Shown: positions 1 to 6,824 of the stretch, in pieces
Position numbering within the stretch: the first letter of the stretch is position 1
Layout: each line of letters begins with the position of its first letter
NCBI GenBank assembly: GCA_963791625.1
Contig: CAWBTA010000006.1
Coordinates: forward strand, 124,001 to 188,000
Origin: JANMCE01 sp963791625
GTDB lineage: Bacteria > Actinomycetota > Acidimicrobiia > Acidimicrobiales > Ilumatobacteraceae
DNA length: 64,000 nucleotides
Direction: 5' to 3'
Position numbers and translations under genes: made by a program
The notes under the pieces: generated by a model
Database searches by the model: none
Seen by the model: only the letters and a program-made list of their open reading frames with translations
What the model was told of the DNA's origin: nothing

Positions 1-2
1 AA

Positions 3-512
3 ACCGCCATCACCGGCGACACGAGCCGCGCCGCTGCCTGCGGCCTCGCTGTACTCGACACCGCCAACACCGTCGGAACCGCCGTCGGAGGCGCTAAGTT
101 CGTAACTAATGCGACAGGCGCTCTCAATGCTCGAGGCATCACCCAAGCCGAACCTCTTGCAGCCACAGAAGCGGCACCGATCGCTATCGGGCCTGCCGGA
201 AACCCAGGTGCGTTCAAGTCGGCGATCAATGTCACAACGAAAGGCACGAACCACACGCTCGCTCGCCATTTCCCGGGTGGTGCCAAAACGGCTGGCAAGA
301 GCATCTTCAACTCGGGCGAGTCGATCTCCGATCTGGTGACTGCGGCTCAACGCGTTGCCCCAGCTACTCAGGCCAACACCAACCTGGTTCGAATCGTCGA
401 TGCCGGGCGAACCGTCGGAATCGACGTCGCGACCGGCCAGCCGACGTCCGTCTACACGGTCGTTACGACGTCGACCGGCAATCTTGTCACCATGCACCCA
501 GGAGTCCCGTAG
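3..512 (+). CDS. C-terminal part of a polymorphic toxin (EndoU-like nuclease tip)
   Basis: The frame is open from the window edge to a TAG at 510-512, so only the last ~169 residues are visible. An Ala/Gly-rich stretch is followed by a compact C-terminal domain with NHTLARHF, GKSIF, a VYTVVT strand and a terminal LVTMHPG. This His/Lys/Thr order and the terminal strand pattern resemble the bacterial EndoU/BECR-fold RNase tips of Rhs and contact-dependent toxins. The family assignment is inference and could be another BECR nuclease. The small gene starting 2 bases downstream would be its immunity partner. The N-terminal delivery region lies outside the window. Confidence 0.6.
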   Translation, partial: TAITGDTSRAAACGLAVLDTANTVGTAVGGAKFVTNATGALNARGITQAEPLAATEAAPIAIGPAGNPGAFKSAINVTTKGTNHTLARHFPGGAKTAGKSIFNSGESISDLVTAAQRVAPATQANTNLVRIVDAGRTVGIDVATGQPTSVYTVVTTSTGNLVTMHPGVP

Positions 513-514
513 CC

Positions 515-823
515 ATGCCACTTACCGTAGAACTTTGGACTGAACTGACGAATCCGACCGTCGAGGAGCGGGTAGTAGGCGTCAAGCTCCCTCGCAACAC
601 AGCAACCGACGACCACTTCCATCTGCTGAAGTGGGTCGATCCTTGGGGCGACACGGTCTTCAACCGTGCGCAGTGCTCGGACCTAGTTGCAGAGCTGGCG
701 CTTGCATGCGACCACTTTGACAAGGGCACATTCGCCGAGATGAAGGCCCTCGCCGAGGTGAAGGCGCTCGCTGAGCGGGCGGCAGCCGAGCCCCACTCGT
801 ATCTGGTATTCGTCGGGGACTGA
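515..823 (+). CDS. Putative immunity protein (102 aa)
   Basis: Small acidic protein starting MPLTVELWTEL, 2 bases after the preceding toxin stop. It has no signal peptide or membrane segment, so it is probably cytosolic. It contains two imperfect copies of an EMKALAE/EVKALAE helix near residues 72-85. I do not recognise a named immunity family. The role is inferred from position: one small soluble gene directly after each toxin tip. Its stop is 6 bases before the next toxin gene, which suggests one transcript. Confidence 0.55.
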   Translation: MPLTVELWTELTNPTVEERVVGVKLPRNTATDDHFHLLKWVDPWGDTVFNRAQCSDLVAELALACDHFDKGTFAEMKALAEVKALAERAAAEPHSYLVFVGD

Positions 824-829
824 CGAAGA

Positions 830-1417
830 ATGCCGAACCCATCCGGCCAACGATCGCGGGGTCGCACCGCTCTCAATATGATCGTGCTGGTGCTCGCTTC
901 GCTGGTTGGCGGGGCGTTCGGTCGAGGTGCCCAGGTCGTAAATTCCGCGCCACACGGGTACGACCACTTTGGTGTCGCACGGGTAGACGCGCAATCGCCC
1001 GAAGTCGCCGAGACCACTCCGCTGCTGCTCAGCGGTACGCAGGAGGGGTCTGCCTCGCTTCCCGTTGAGGCTCGCCGTTCGTTTACGACTCCCGCCGCTC
1101 AAAGTAACGCCACAAACGCGGCACCGAGAGTCACGGAGTCGATGATTCGAGAGGCAATGGAGAACGCTCCACTTCAGACGCAACAGGGTGCCGTCTCGCT
1201 TCCGAAGGTTCAATCGGCAGTGGACAAGCTTGCGGCGGGCAGCTCTGCGCCCGCGATCAAGGTCGACGGCTCGATCATCGTCGATGGCAACCATAGGTAC
1301 ATCGCTGGGCAGATCATGGGCGAAACGCCACCGATACAGCCTTGGCCTGGAGGAAATCCCGGCCGAGTGATTCCTTGGTGGAAGCAGCTCATCGATCCGA
1401 CCGATTGGGGTGGCTGA
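830..1417 (+). CDS. Small secreted toxin, cassette 2 (ParB-like C-terminal domain)
   Basis: 195 aa. A basic N-terminus leads into a hydrophobic segment (about residues 15-35) that looks like a signal peptide or anchor. A linker containing QEGSASLPVEAR (about 70-82) is shared with the next three toxin genes. The C-terminal ~95 residues carry IKVDGSIIVDGNHRYIAGQ, like the I.VDG.HR..A motif of ParB/Srx-type domains, and end RVIPWWKQLIDPTDWGG. The toxin role comes from family logic and context; the ParB-like call is inference from one motif. The pentapeptide protein that overlaps its end may be its partner. No Rhs core is present. Confidence 0.6.
   Translation: MPNPSGQRSRGRTALNMIVLVLASLVGGAFGRGAQVVNSAPHGYDHFGVARVDAQSPEVAETTPLLLSGTQEGSASLPVEARRSFTTPAAQSNATNAAPRVTESMIREAMENAPLQTQQGAVSLPKVQSAVDKLAAGSSAPAIKVDGSIIVDGNHRYIAGQIMGETPPIQPWPGGNPGRVIPWWKQLIDPTDWGG
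1039..1116 (+). repeat. Shared toxin-linker repeat, copy 1
   Basis: A ~78-bp in-frame element encoding QEGSASLPVEAR..FTTP....NAT. It shares blocks such as TCTGCCTCG, GTTGAGGCTC and GCCACAAA with copies at about 2167, 3100 and 3975. It lies exactly between the conserved N-terminal part and the variable toxin domain. Confidence 0.65.
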
Positions 1418-1418
1418 G

Positions 1419-1952
1419 ATGCGCATCATCTGTCAAACCGGAGAGATTGTCGACTTCGCCGGCCCCCTCCAGGGCTCGCTGCTGAAGGGCCTGAATCTCC
1501 ACCGGGCGATCCTCGAGCGTGCTTCGTTCGAACATGCCGTATTCGAGTCCTGCAATCTCCGGTCGGCGCTCTTTGCACTCTCGTCAGGGCCTGGCGCTCG
1601 GTTCGTTTCCTGCATGCTCGTCATGGCCGAGTTCCAAGCAGCTGATCTCACGGGTGCTCGGTTCGAGGGCGGCGACTTGTACAGCAGCGACTTTACGGGA
1701 GCGAATCTCGCAGGCGCGTCGGTCAATGGTGCCCGGCTGGCCCTGGCGTCGTTTAGAGGTGCCAGCCTCGATGGAGCCGACCTAACGCGAGCCGATCTAG
1801 CGGGCGTTTCGCTCGATGGAGCCATTTACACGCCTCAGACGCGGTGGCCGGACGGCTTCGACCCGACAACGTCGGGCGCTGTTCTTGTTGGTGACCAGGC
1901 TGAGGCGTTTCGGTTCCTTGAGATCGAACCGACAGGCAGCGATGACGGCTGA
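1419..1952 (+). CDS. Pentapeptide-repeat protein, possible immunity partner
   Basis: 177 aa from ATG 1419, 1 base after the cassette 2 stop; an in-frame GTG at 1410 is the alternative and would overlap that gene. About residues 45-140 show A(D/N)LXX-type pentapeptide repeats (ADLTGARFEG, ANLAGASVNG, ASLDGADLTRADL), which fold as a right-handed quadrilateral beta-helix. A C-terminal tail of ~35 residues lacks repeats. Pentapeptide proteins act as target mimics or scaffolds. Its place directly after a toxin gene suggests immunity, but that is inference. Its end overlaps the start of the TreTu-like gene. Confidence 0.65.
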   Translation: MRIICQTGEIVDFAGPLQGSLLKGLNLHRAILERASFEHAVFESCNLRSALFALSSGPGARFVSCMLVMAEFQAADLTGARFEGGDLYSSDFTGANLAGASVNGARLALASFRGASLDGADLTRADLAGVSLDGAIYTPQTRWPDGFDPTTSGAVLVGDQAEAFRFLEIEPTGSDDG

Positions 1953-2589
1953 GGCTGGTCGTTGGTGGACAAGCTTGATCGACCGGTTCTCGATAGCTGT
2001 CCTGTGGCTGGCCCTCGGAGTGGGTGCGTTCACCACCCCTGGAATGGCGGCTCAAGCGTCTACGACGACAGCCAAGTCAGCGACATTCACCTACGACCTG
2101 CCCGTCATTGCGCGCGTTGCAGTCCATCAGTTCGGGGCCGTCGGCACTACCACCGCCCTTCGCAGCGGGGCGGAAGGATCTGTCTCCCGGCCGGTTGAGG
2201 GTCGTGGCACGTCTGCGACCTCCGTCGGCGATGTTGTTGCCACAGACACGGCAGGAGCGGCTGACGACCTCACTCGGGTGGGGCGCTGGATGAGTCCTGA
2301 GGAGCACGCTGCGATGGTTCGTACTGGTGAGGTACAGGTCGGCGGTGGCGGTACGACGTATGTGGCGAATCCTGCGAACGTAAACGCGTTTCCACCGAAT
2401 CGGTTCCCGAGCAACTACGTCGAGTTCGATGTGCCGACAGGCAGCCTGCGACCGGGACAGTCCGGTTGGGCGCAGATACCGAGCCCCGACTCGGTCTGGG
2501 GGCGGCTCGCCGCGAAGCAGGGCGTGACGGTTCAAAGCCCGGTGTCGGCGTGCAACATCGTTCTCGTGGCGACGAGAACGGCATGTTGA
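1942..2589 (+). CDS. Small secreted toxin, cassette 3 (TreTu-like ADP-ribosyltransferase)
   Basis: 215 aa. ATG 1942 overlaps the previous gene by 11 bases; earlier in-frame starts lie inside that gene. There is a hydrophobic segment at about residues 14-32, then ATFTYDLPVIARV and a linker with AEGSVSRPVEGR. The C-terminal ~120 residues begin GRWMSPEEHAAMVRTGEVQ and continue with GTTYVANP, YVEFDVPTGSLRPG and GRLAAKQG. This matches what I recall of TreTu-family toxins, which ADP-ribosylate EF-Tu (described for a Salmonella Rhs toxin). Seen: the motif order. Known: family activity. Inferred: that this copy is active. Confidence 0.75.
   Translation: MTAEAGRWWTSLIDRFSIAVLWLALGVGAFTTPGMAAQASTTTAKSATFTYDLPVIARVAVHQFGAVGTTTALRSGAEGSVSRPVEGRGTSATSVGDVVATDTAGAADDLTRVGRWMSPEEHAAMVRTGEVQVGGGGTTYVANPANVNAFPPNRFPSNYVEFDVPTGSLRPGQSGWAQIPSPDSVWGRLAAKQGVTVQSPVSACNIVLVATRTAC
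2167..2246 (+). repeat. Shared toxin-linker repeat, copy 2
   Basis: In-frame element encoding AEGSVSRPVEGR....VVATD. It is the most diverged copy but keeps the GTTGAGG and TGTTGTTGCCACA blocks and the same position before the toxin domain. Confidence 0.55.
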
Positions 2590-2906
2590 CGCTTTTGTAC
2601 TTCCTCGGCGGGTGGGCTGACGCGTGGTCAGCCTCTGGGCGGACGGACGTGTCGCTGGAGTTTGTTCTCGGGCCGGAGGACCGTCCGAAGCGGGCGGCGT
2701 GGATAATTGCCGAGGGTCGCGCAGTGGCCGGGCAGCTGACGGTCTGGGATACCGGCGAGCTTGAGTGTGAGGCGGTCCGCATGGACTCTGGCGAGCAAGT
2801 GCTGCTTGAGAGCCTCGTCGTCGAGTCGCCTGAGGATCTCGGGTCTCAGATCCGGCGGTTGATTTCCGCGTGCGACGATCTGCTTCTCAACGCCCAGGAT
2901 GAGTAG
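2583..2906 (+). CDS. Putative TriTu-like immunity protein
   Basis: 107 aa. The start ATG at 2583 overlaps the toxin stop (ATGTTGA), implying translational coupling; a longer in-frame start at 2466 would lie inside the toxin gene. It is a small acidic protein with a central QLTVWDTGELECEAV strand pattern that resembles, from memory, the immunity partners of TreTu toxins. It has no signal peptide, as expected for a cytosolic inhibitor. The pairing is well supported by position; the family name is tentative. Confidence 0.65.
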   Translation: MLTLLYFLGGWADAWSASGRTDVSLEFVLGPEDRPKRAAWIIAEGRAVAGQLTVWDTGELECEAVRMDSGEQVLLESLVVESPEDLGSQIRRLISACDDLLLNAQDE

Positions 2907-2908
2907 AC

Positions 2909-3550
2909 GTGTTCCGTCGGCGCCTCGTTCTTCTTTTGTTGGTGCTGGTCGGTGTCGTTGGGCTTGGGTCAACGAGCACAGCCACGGCTACGACGACCTC
3001 TGGCGCAGCGACGAACATCTACGACGCTCGAACCAGCACGCGCGTTGACAACTGCGCGATTGGTATCGCGAGCGCGGCGACAACCCCGCTCGGCGATGCT
3101 CGGGAGAGGTCTGCCTCGCGCTCCGCTGGGGCGACACGTGCGTCTACGACCCCTGCTCTCTGTGTTGTTGCCACAAAGTCGATATCGACTCCTTACGGGG
3201 CGGCTGGGCAGGGGGCGGATGCGGCGTCGATTGCGGCCAGGTCACAGGTAGAGGGTGGCGCGACGATGTATCGGACGGGGACGCTCGGTAAGTCAGCTGG
3301 ACCTGAGGGGCAGTTCCGGTCGTTGGAGCATCCGAGTACCCCGGGGTACGCGAGCCGTTACGGTCTGCCGGCCGACAAAGTGGCCAACGCTGACTTCATC
3401 GAGTCTGCGGTGCTTCGGCCTGGAGCCCCTTACATAACCCGAGCGGCGCCCGGAATCGGCGAGAACGTCGGCGGCGGTATCGAGGCCGTTATCAACCCCG
3501 GTGATGCCGTCATGTGCGCGTTCTCGTACCTCGGCGCGAAGGCGTGCTGA
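2909..3550 (+). CDS. Small secreted toxin, cassette 4 (ART-like or unknown tip)
   Basis: 213 aa from GTG 2909, 2 bases after the previous stop. The N-terminus FRRRLVLLLLVLVGVVGLG is a clear signal peptide. The linker RERSASRSAG....TTP...VVATKS matches the other cassettes. The C-terminal ~110 residues contain MYRTGTLG, FRSLEHP, YASRYGLPADKVANADFIE and GGGIEAVINPGDAV. The YRTG...SLE...YA pattern is reminiscent of ADP-ribosyltransferase-like toxin tips, but I cannot name the family. Its stop overlaps the next gene by one base. Confidence 0.6.
   Translation: MFRRRLVLLLLVLVGVVGLGSTSTATATTTSGAATNIYDARTSTRVDNCAIGIASAATTPLGDARERSASRSAGATRASTTPALCVVATKSISTPYGAAGQGADAASIAARSQVEGGATMYRTGTLGKSAGPEGQFRSLEHPSTPGYASRYGLPADKVANADFIESAVLRPGAPYITRAAPGIGENVGGGIEAVINPGDAVMCAFSYLGAKAC
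3100..3178 (+). repeat. Shared toxin-linker repeat, copy 3
   Basis: In-frame element encoding RERSASRSAG....TTP...VVATK. The blocks TCTGCCTCG, TACGACCCCTG and TGTTGTTGCCACAAA are shared with copy 4. Confidence 0.65.
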
Positions 3551-3789
3551 TGTCCCGAGATCTGTACAACGACGGCTTTGAACTAGCGGAACAGCTTCGG
3601 TCTCTCACCTACATCGATTGGGCCGAGCGGGTCGAGGACGCAATCGAATCCGGCTCGACGGCAACTGAGATTCTGATGGCGTTGCGTTGGCACGCTGGCG
3701 AGGTAATGGCCGCTCTTCCAGATCTCCCGAACCCGACCCGGGACCTTGCGGCCGCAATCGTGCCCGGAATCAACGAGGCCATGAAATGA
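3550..3789 (+). CDS. Putative immunity protein (79 aa)
   Basis: ATG 3550 overlaps the toxin TGA by one base. It is a small, probably helical acidic protein: MSRDLYNDGFELAEQL, then LTYIDWAERVEDAIESG and LMALRWHAGEVMAAL. It has no signal peptide. I do not recognise a family; the immunity role follows from its place after cassette 4. Its stop overlaps the next cassette start (ATGA). Confidence 0.55.
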   Translation: MSRDLYNDGFELAEQLRSLTYIDWAERVEDAIESGSTATEILMALRWHAGEVMAALPDLPNPTRDLAAAIVPGINEAMK

Positions 3790-4150
3790 CCTCGTTGATC
3801 ATTCGGCTGCGACGGGTGGCGTTGCTTGTCGCGATGATCCTCGGAGTTGTCGGCTTTGCGCCTACGACGACCGCGAGCGCTGCAACCTTCGCCTACGACG
3901 TACCGACCGTGGCGCGCGCTCGACGTTCAACAGAACGTGGCCGCCGAGGTCGGTAAGACCCATCTCAGCGATGTGCAGGAGGAGTCTGCCTCGCCCACGG
4001 TTGAGGCTCAGGCTGCGCCTACGACCCCTGACGCGCGATGTGTTGCCACAAAACACAGGAGGGGCCCGATTCGGCGCGGGTGGCGACGGAGTCGTAACTG
4101 ATCTCGTCGGCGGAAGCCCGAACGCTGTCGTCCTCGGCAAGTACCCGGCC
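3786..4150 (+). pseudogene. Broken toxin cassette 5 (two frameshifts)
   Basis: Starts with ATG overlapping the immunity stop. The first frame gives a signal peptide (LIIRLRRVALLVAMILGVVG) and ATFAYDVPTVAR, closely matching cassette 3, then goes out of frame near 3920. The second frame carries the linker QEESASPTVEAQ..PTTP...CVATK. At the A-run around 4050 the sense shifts again to a third frame with VVTDLVGGSPNAVVLGKYPAYV, a toxin-like stretch. No single reading frame covers all three parts, so the gene is inactive unless these are sequencing errors. Confidence 0.65.
3975..4053 (+). repeat. Shared toxin-linker repeat, copy 4
   Basis: Encodes QEESASPTVEAQ..PTTP...CVATK in the middle frame of the broken cassette. 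The TCTGCCTCG, GTTGAGGCTC, TACGACCCCTG and TGTTGCCACAAAA blocks are all present. Confidence 0.65.
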
Positions 4151-4400
4151 TACGTCAACCAAGGCTGCAACCGGGGCGTGGGACCGGCGGCCAAGCACCA
4201 GCTCCTTACTCGACTGCCCTCGGGCCAGGTTCAGGGACAGGTCCTGGATATTTCCGTGGAACGAAACCAGCTCGACGTGTCCGTCCGGGTACTGCTCCAG
4301 GTTCACCTGCCATGGTAAGAAAGGGGTCCGGGCTGGATGGTGCCTGCCGCGTTGATCGATACCGTTCCGTCCGCGTTGAAAGTGTTCAGTGCGGTGCCGT
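4140..4400 (-). other. Possible remnant of a minus-strand gene
   Basis: No intact gene. Reading the minus strand after the serC stop, one frame gives TALNTFNADGTVSINAAGTI and the neighbouring frame continues with YPDGHVELVSFHGNIQDLSL. Both look like plausible protein text joined by a frameshift near 4325. There is no start codon or matched partner, so this may be a decayed gene or chance. Confidence 0.25.
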
Positions 4401-5549
4401 TTGACCTGCACTGGGGGCGAGTTGGTCGACCACGTGGTCGACGCAGGCGGTGAGCGCCTCAACATCGGACGGGTCAACGGAGGGGAACATGCCGACCCGG
4501 ATTTGGTTGCGGCCGAGTTTGCGGTAGCTGTCGGTGTCGACCACGCCGTTGGCGCGTAACGTGGCGCAGACGTCATCGGCCTTGACGCCGTCGAGGTCGA
4601 TCGTTCCCACGACACCCGAGCGTTTGGTTGCATCTGCAACAAATGGAGTTGCATAGTGTGAGTTCTCAGCCCATGTGTACAAGATGTCCGAGCTGGTGCG
4701 GCTGCGCTCGACAGACCATGACAAACCTCCGTGGTGGTTCATCCATGCCACCTGCTGTTCGAAAAGGAAGAGCGTGGCGAGTGCAGGCGTGTTGTACGTC
4801 TGGTTGAGTCGGCTGTTGTCGAGCGCGACTTTCAAACTCATCGACGCCGGAATCCATCGGCCCGACGTTGCGAGGTGCTCAATGCGCTCGATGGCAGCGG
4901 GGGAGCATAAGGCCACCCACAACCCGCCATCGGAGGCAAAGCACTTCTGTGGAGCGAAGTAGTAGCAATCGACCTCACTTGGCGACCACGCCAGACCGCC
5001 GGCACCCGACGTTGCGTCAACCAGCACGAGCGCGTCGTCCTGGTTGGTGAGATCAGGTCGCTGGAGGCCCATCATCACGCCGGTCGAAGTCTCGTTGTGG
5101 GTGAGCGCGTAGACATCGACGCCAGCGACTCGCTCGGCATCGGGGTGGGTGCCGGGCGCCGTTTGGATCACGTCAGCATCCTCCAAGTGAGGCGCGGCCT
5201 GGGAAGCCTCGGCGAACTTGGAGGAGAACTCGCCGAACACCAGGTGTTGGCTCTTGCGTTCGATCAATCCGAATGTGGCGACGTCCCAGAACACCGTTGA
5301 GCCCCCGTTGCCCAGCACCACTTCCCACCCGTCGGGCAGGCTGAACAGGTGGTGGAGGCCGCTACGCAGCGAGCCGACGACATCCTTCACCGGCGCCTGC
5401 CGATGGCTGGTGCCCATCCATGTGGAGCCAGCCTCATGCAGGGCCGACATCGCTTCGGGTCGCACCTTCGAGGGGCCGCAGCCGAAACGTCCGTCGGCGG
5501 GCAAGAGGTGGGCGGGAATGCGAATTTCATTCGGAGCGACTGCAGGCAT
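4386..5549 (-). CDS. serC: Phosphoserine aminotransferase
   Basis: 387 aa, full length for the actinobacterial SerC type. It transaminates 3-phosphohydroxypyruvate with glutamate to 3-phosphoserine, step two of serine synthesis, using PLP. The N-terminus shows DGRFGCGPSKVR and the PLP lysine is K202 in APQKCFASDGG. HNETSTGV and the C-terminal RVGMFPSVDPSDVEAL are also family-typical. The start is ATG 5549; the divergent aminotransferase begins only ~20 bases away, so both promoters must overlap coding DNA or give leaderless mRNAs. serA lies nearby at 6825. Confidence 0.93.
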   Translation of the reverse strand: MPAVAPNEIRIPAHLLPADGRFGCGPSKVRPEAMSALHEAGSTWMGTSHRQAPVKDVVGSLRSGLHHLFSLPDGWEVVLGNGGSTVFWDVATFGLIERKSQHLVFGEFSSKFAEASQAAPHLEDADVIQTAPGTHPDAERVAGVDVYALTHNETSTGVMMGLQRPDLTNQDDALVLVDATSGAGGLAWSPSEVDCYYFAPQKCFASDGGLWVALCSPAAIERIEHLATSGRWIPASMSLKVALDNSRLNQTYNTPALATLFLFEQQVAWMNHHGGLSWSVERSRTSSDILYTWAENSHYATPFVADATKRSGVVGTIDLDGVKADDVCATLRANGVVDTDSYRKLGRNQIRVGMFPSVDPSDVEALTACVDHVVDQLAPSAGQTAPH

Positions 5550-5568
5550 TGTGCAAGCATGTCAGTTC

Positions 5569-6759
5569 GTGAACCGCGCCTCCCAACGACTTGCTGCTAT
5601 CGCCCCGTCCGCCACGCTGGCGGTTGACGCCAAAGCCAAGGCGCTCAAGGCCGCTGGCGAGAACGTGATCGGCTTCGGCGCCGGCGAACCGGATTTCCCG
5701 ACTCCGCCCCATATTGTCGAGGCTGCCGTGGAGGCATGCCGCAACCCGCGCAACCACAAGTACACGCCGGCCGCCGGCCTGCCCGAATTGCGTGAGGGCA
5801 TCGCGGTCAAGACCATGCGTGACTCCGGCGTGAGCGTGAACGCCTCCCAGATCCTGGTGACCAACGGCGGCAAGCATGCGATCTTTGTCGCGTTCTCAGC
5901 TCTGTGTGATCCGGGCGACGAGGTCATCTGTCCCGCCCCGTACTGGACCACCTACCCCGAGGCGATCGTGCTGGCCGGTGGTGTTCCGGTGGTGATCGAT
6001 ACCGACGAAGCCAGCGGCTTTCGGGTCACGGTCGAGCAACTTGAGGCTGCTCGCACGCCCCGCACCAAGGTGCTGCTGTTCGTATCGCCCGACAACCCAT
6101 CGGGCGCTGTGTATCCTCCCGCAGAGGTCGAGGCCATTGGCCGCTGGGCGCTCGAGCACGGCATCTGGGTGCTGACCGACGAGATCTACGAGCACCTCAC
6201 CTACGGCGAGCACAAGTTCGCTTCCATGCCCGCGCTGGTACCCGAACTGATGAACCAGTGCGTCATCGTGAACGGCGTTGCCAAGACCTATGCCATGACC
6301 GGCTGGCGCGTCGGCTGGATGATCGGCCCCAAAGACATCATGGAGGCCGCCAACAACTTCCAGAGCCACACCACGTCCAACATCTGCAACGTCGCCCAGA
6401 TGGCCGCGCTCGCTGCTGTGTCGGGCGATCTGAGCGCTGTGTACGAGATGCGCGCTGCGTTCGAGCGGCGGGGAAAGCTCATGCACAAGATGCTGAACGC
6501 CATCCCCGGCATCTCATGTCTCGAACCCCAGGGCGCGTTCTACTGCTACCCGTCGTTTGAGGGCGTGCTCGGCCGTGAGATCCGGGGTAAGAAGTCAACA
6601 TCCACGCTCGAGCTCGCTGACCTCATCCTGCAGGAAGCCAAGGTCGCGCTCGTCCCCGGCGAAGCCTTCGGCACGCCCGGCTACATGCGCCTCAGCTTCG
6701 CGTTGGGCGACGACGACTTGGGCGAAGGCGTTCGTCGCATCGCCGACCTGTTGGCGTGA
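5569..6759 (+). CDS. PLP aminotransferase, aspartate type (class I)
   Basis: 396 aa from GTG 5569; GTG 5551 is the alternative. Fold-type I aminotransferase of the AspC/AspB subgroup: GAGEPDFPTP near residue 38, substrate-binding SPDNPSGAVY, the YEHLTYG segment, and the PLP lysine in GVAKTYAMTGWRVGW near residue 243. The likely reaction is aspartate + 2-oxoglutarate to oxaloacetate + glutamate; a broader substrate range cannot be excluded. It is divergent from serC and 65 bases upstream of serA, fitting amino-acid synthesis. An open stretch upstream to 5218 in the same frame overlaps serC and is not coding. Confidence 0.88.
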   Translation: MNRASQRLAAIAPSATLAVDAKAKALKAAGENVIGFGAGEPDFPTPPHIVEAAVEACRNPRNHKYTPAAGLPELREGIAVKTMRDSGVSVNASQILVTNGGKHAIFVAFSALCDPGDEVICPAPYWTTYPEAIVLAGGVPVVIDTDEASGFRVTVEQLEAARTPRTKVLLFVSPDNPSGAVYPPAEVEAIGRWALEHGIWVLTDEIYEHLTYGEHKFASMPALVPELMNQCVIVNGVAKTYAMTGWRVGWMIGPKDIMEAANNFQSHTTSNICNVAQMAALAAVSGDLSAVYEMRAAFERRGKLMHKMLNAIPGISCLEPQGAFYCYPSFEGVLGREIRGKKSTSTLELADLILQEAKVALVPGEAFGTPGYMRLSFALGDDDLGEGVRRIADLLA

Positions 6760-6824
6760 CGTTCGTCTCGCACTGATTTAACAATTGGTACAACGCCGCG
6801 GTTCAGGCCAACCTTGATGCCTAT

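Noticed and set aside
5218..5568. N-terminal extension of the aminotransferase into the serC region
   Set aside because: Those residues are antisense to conserved SerC sequence and lack aminotransferase motifs.
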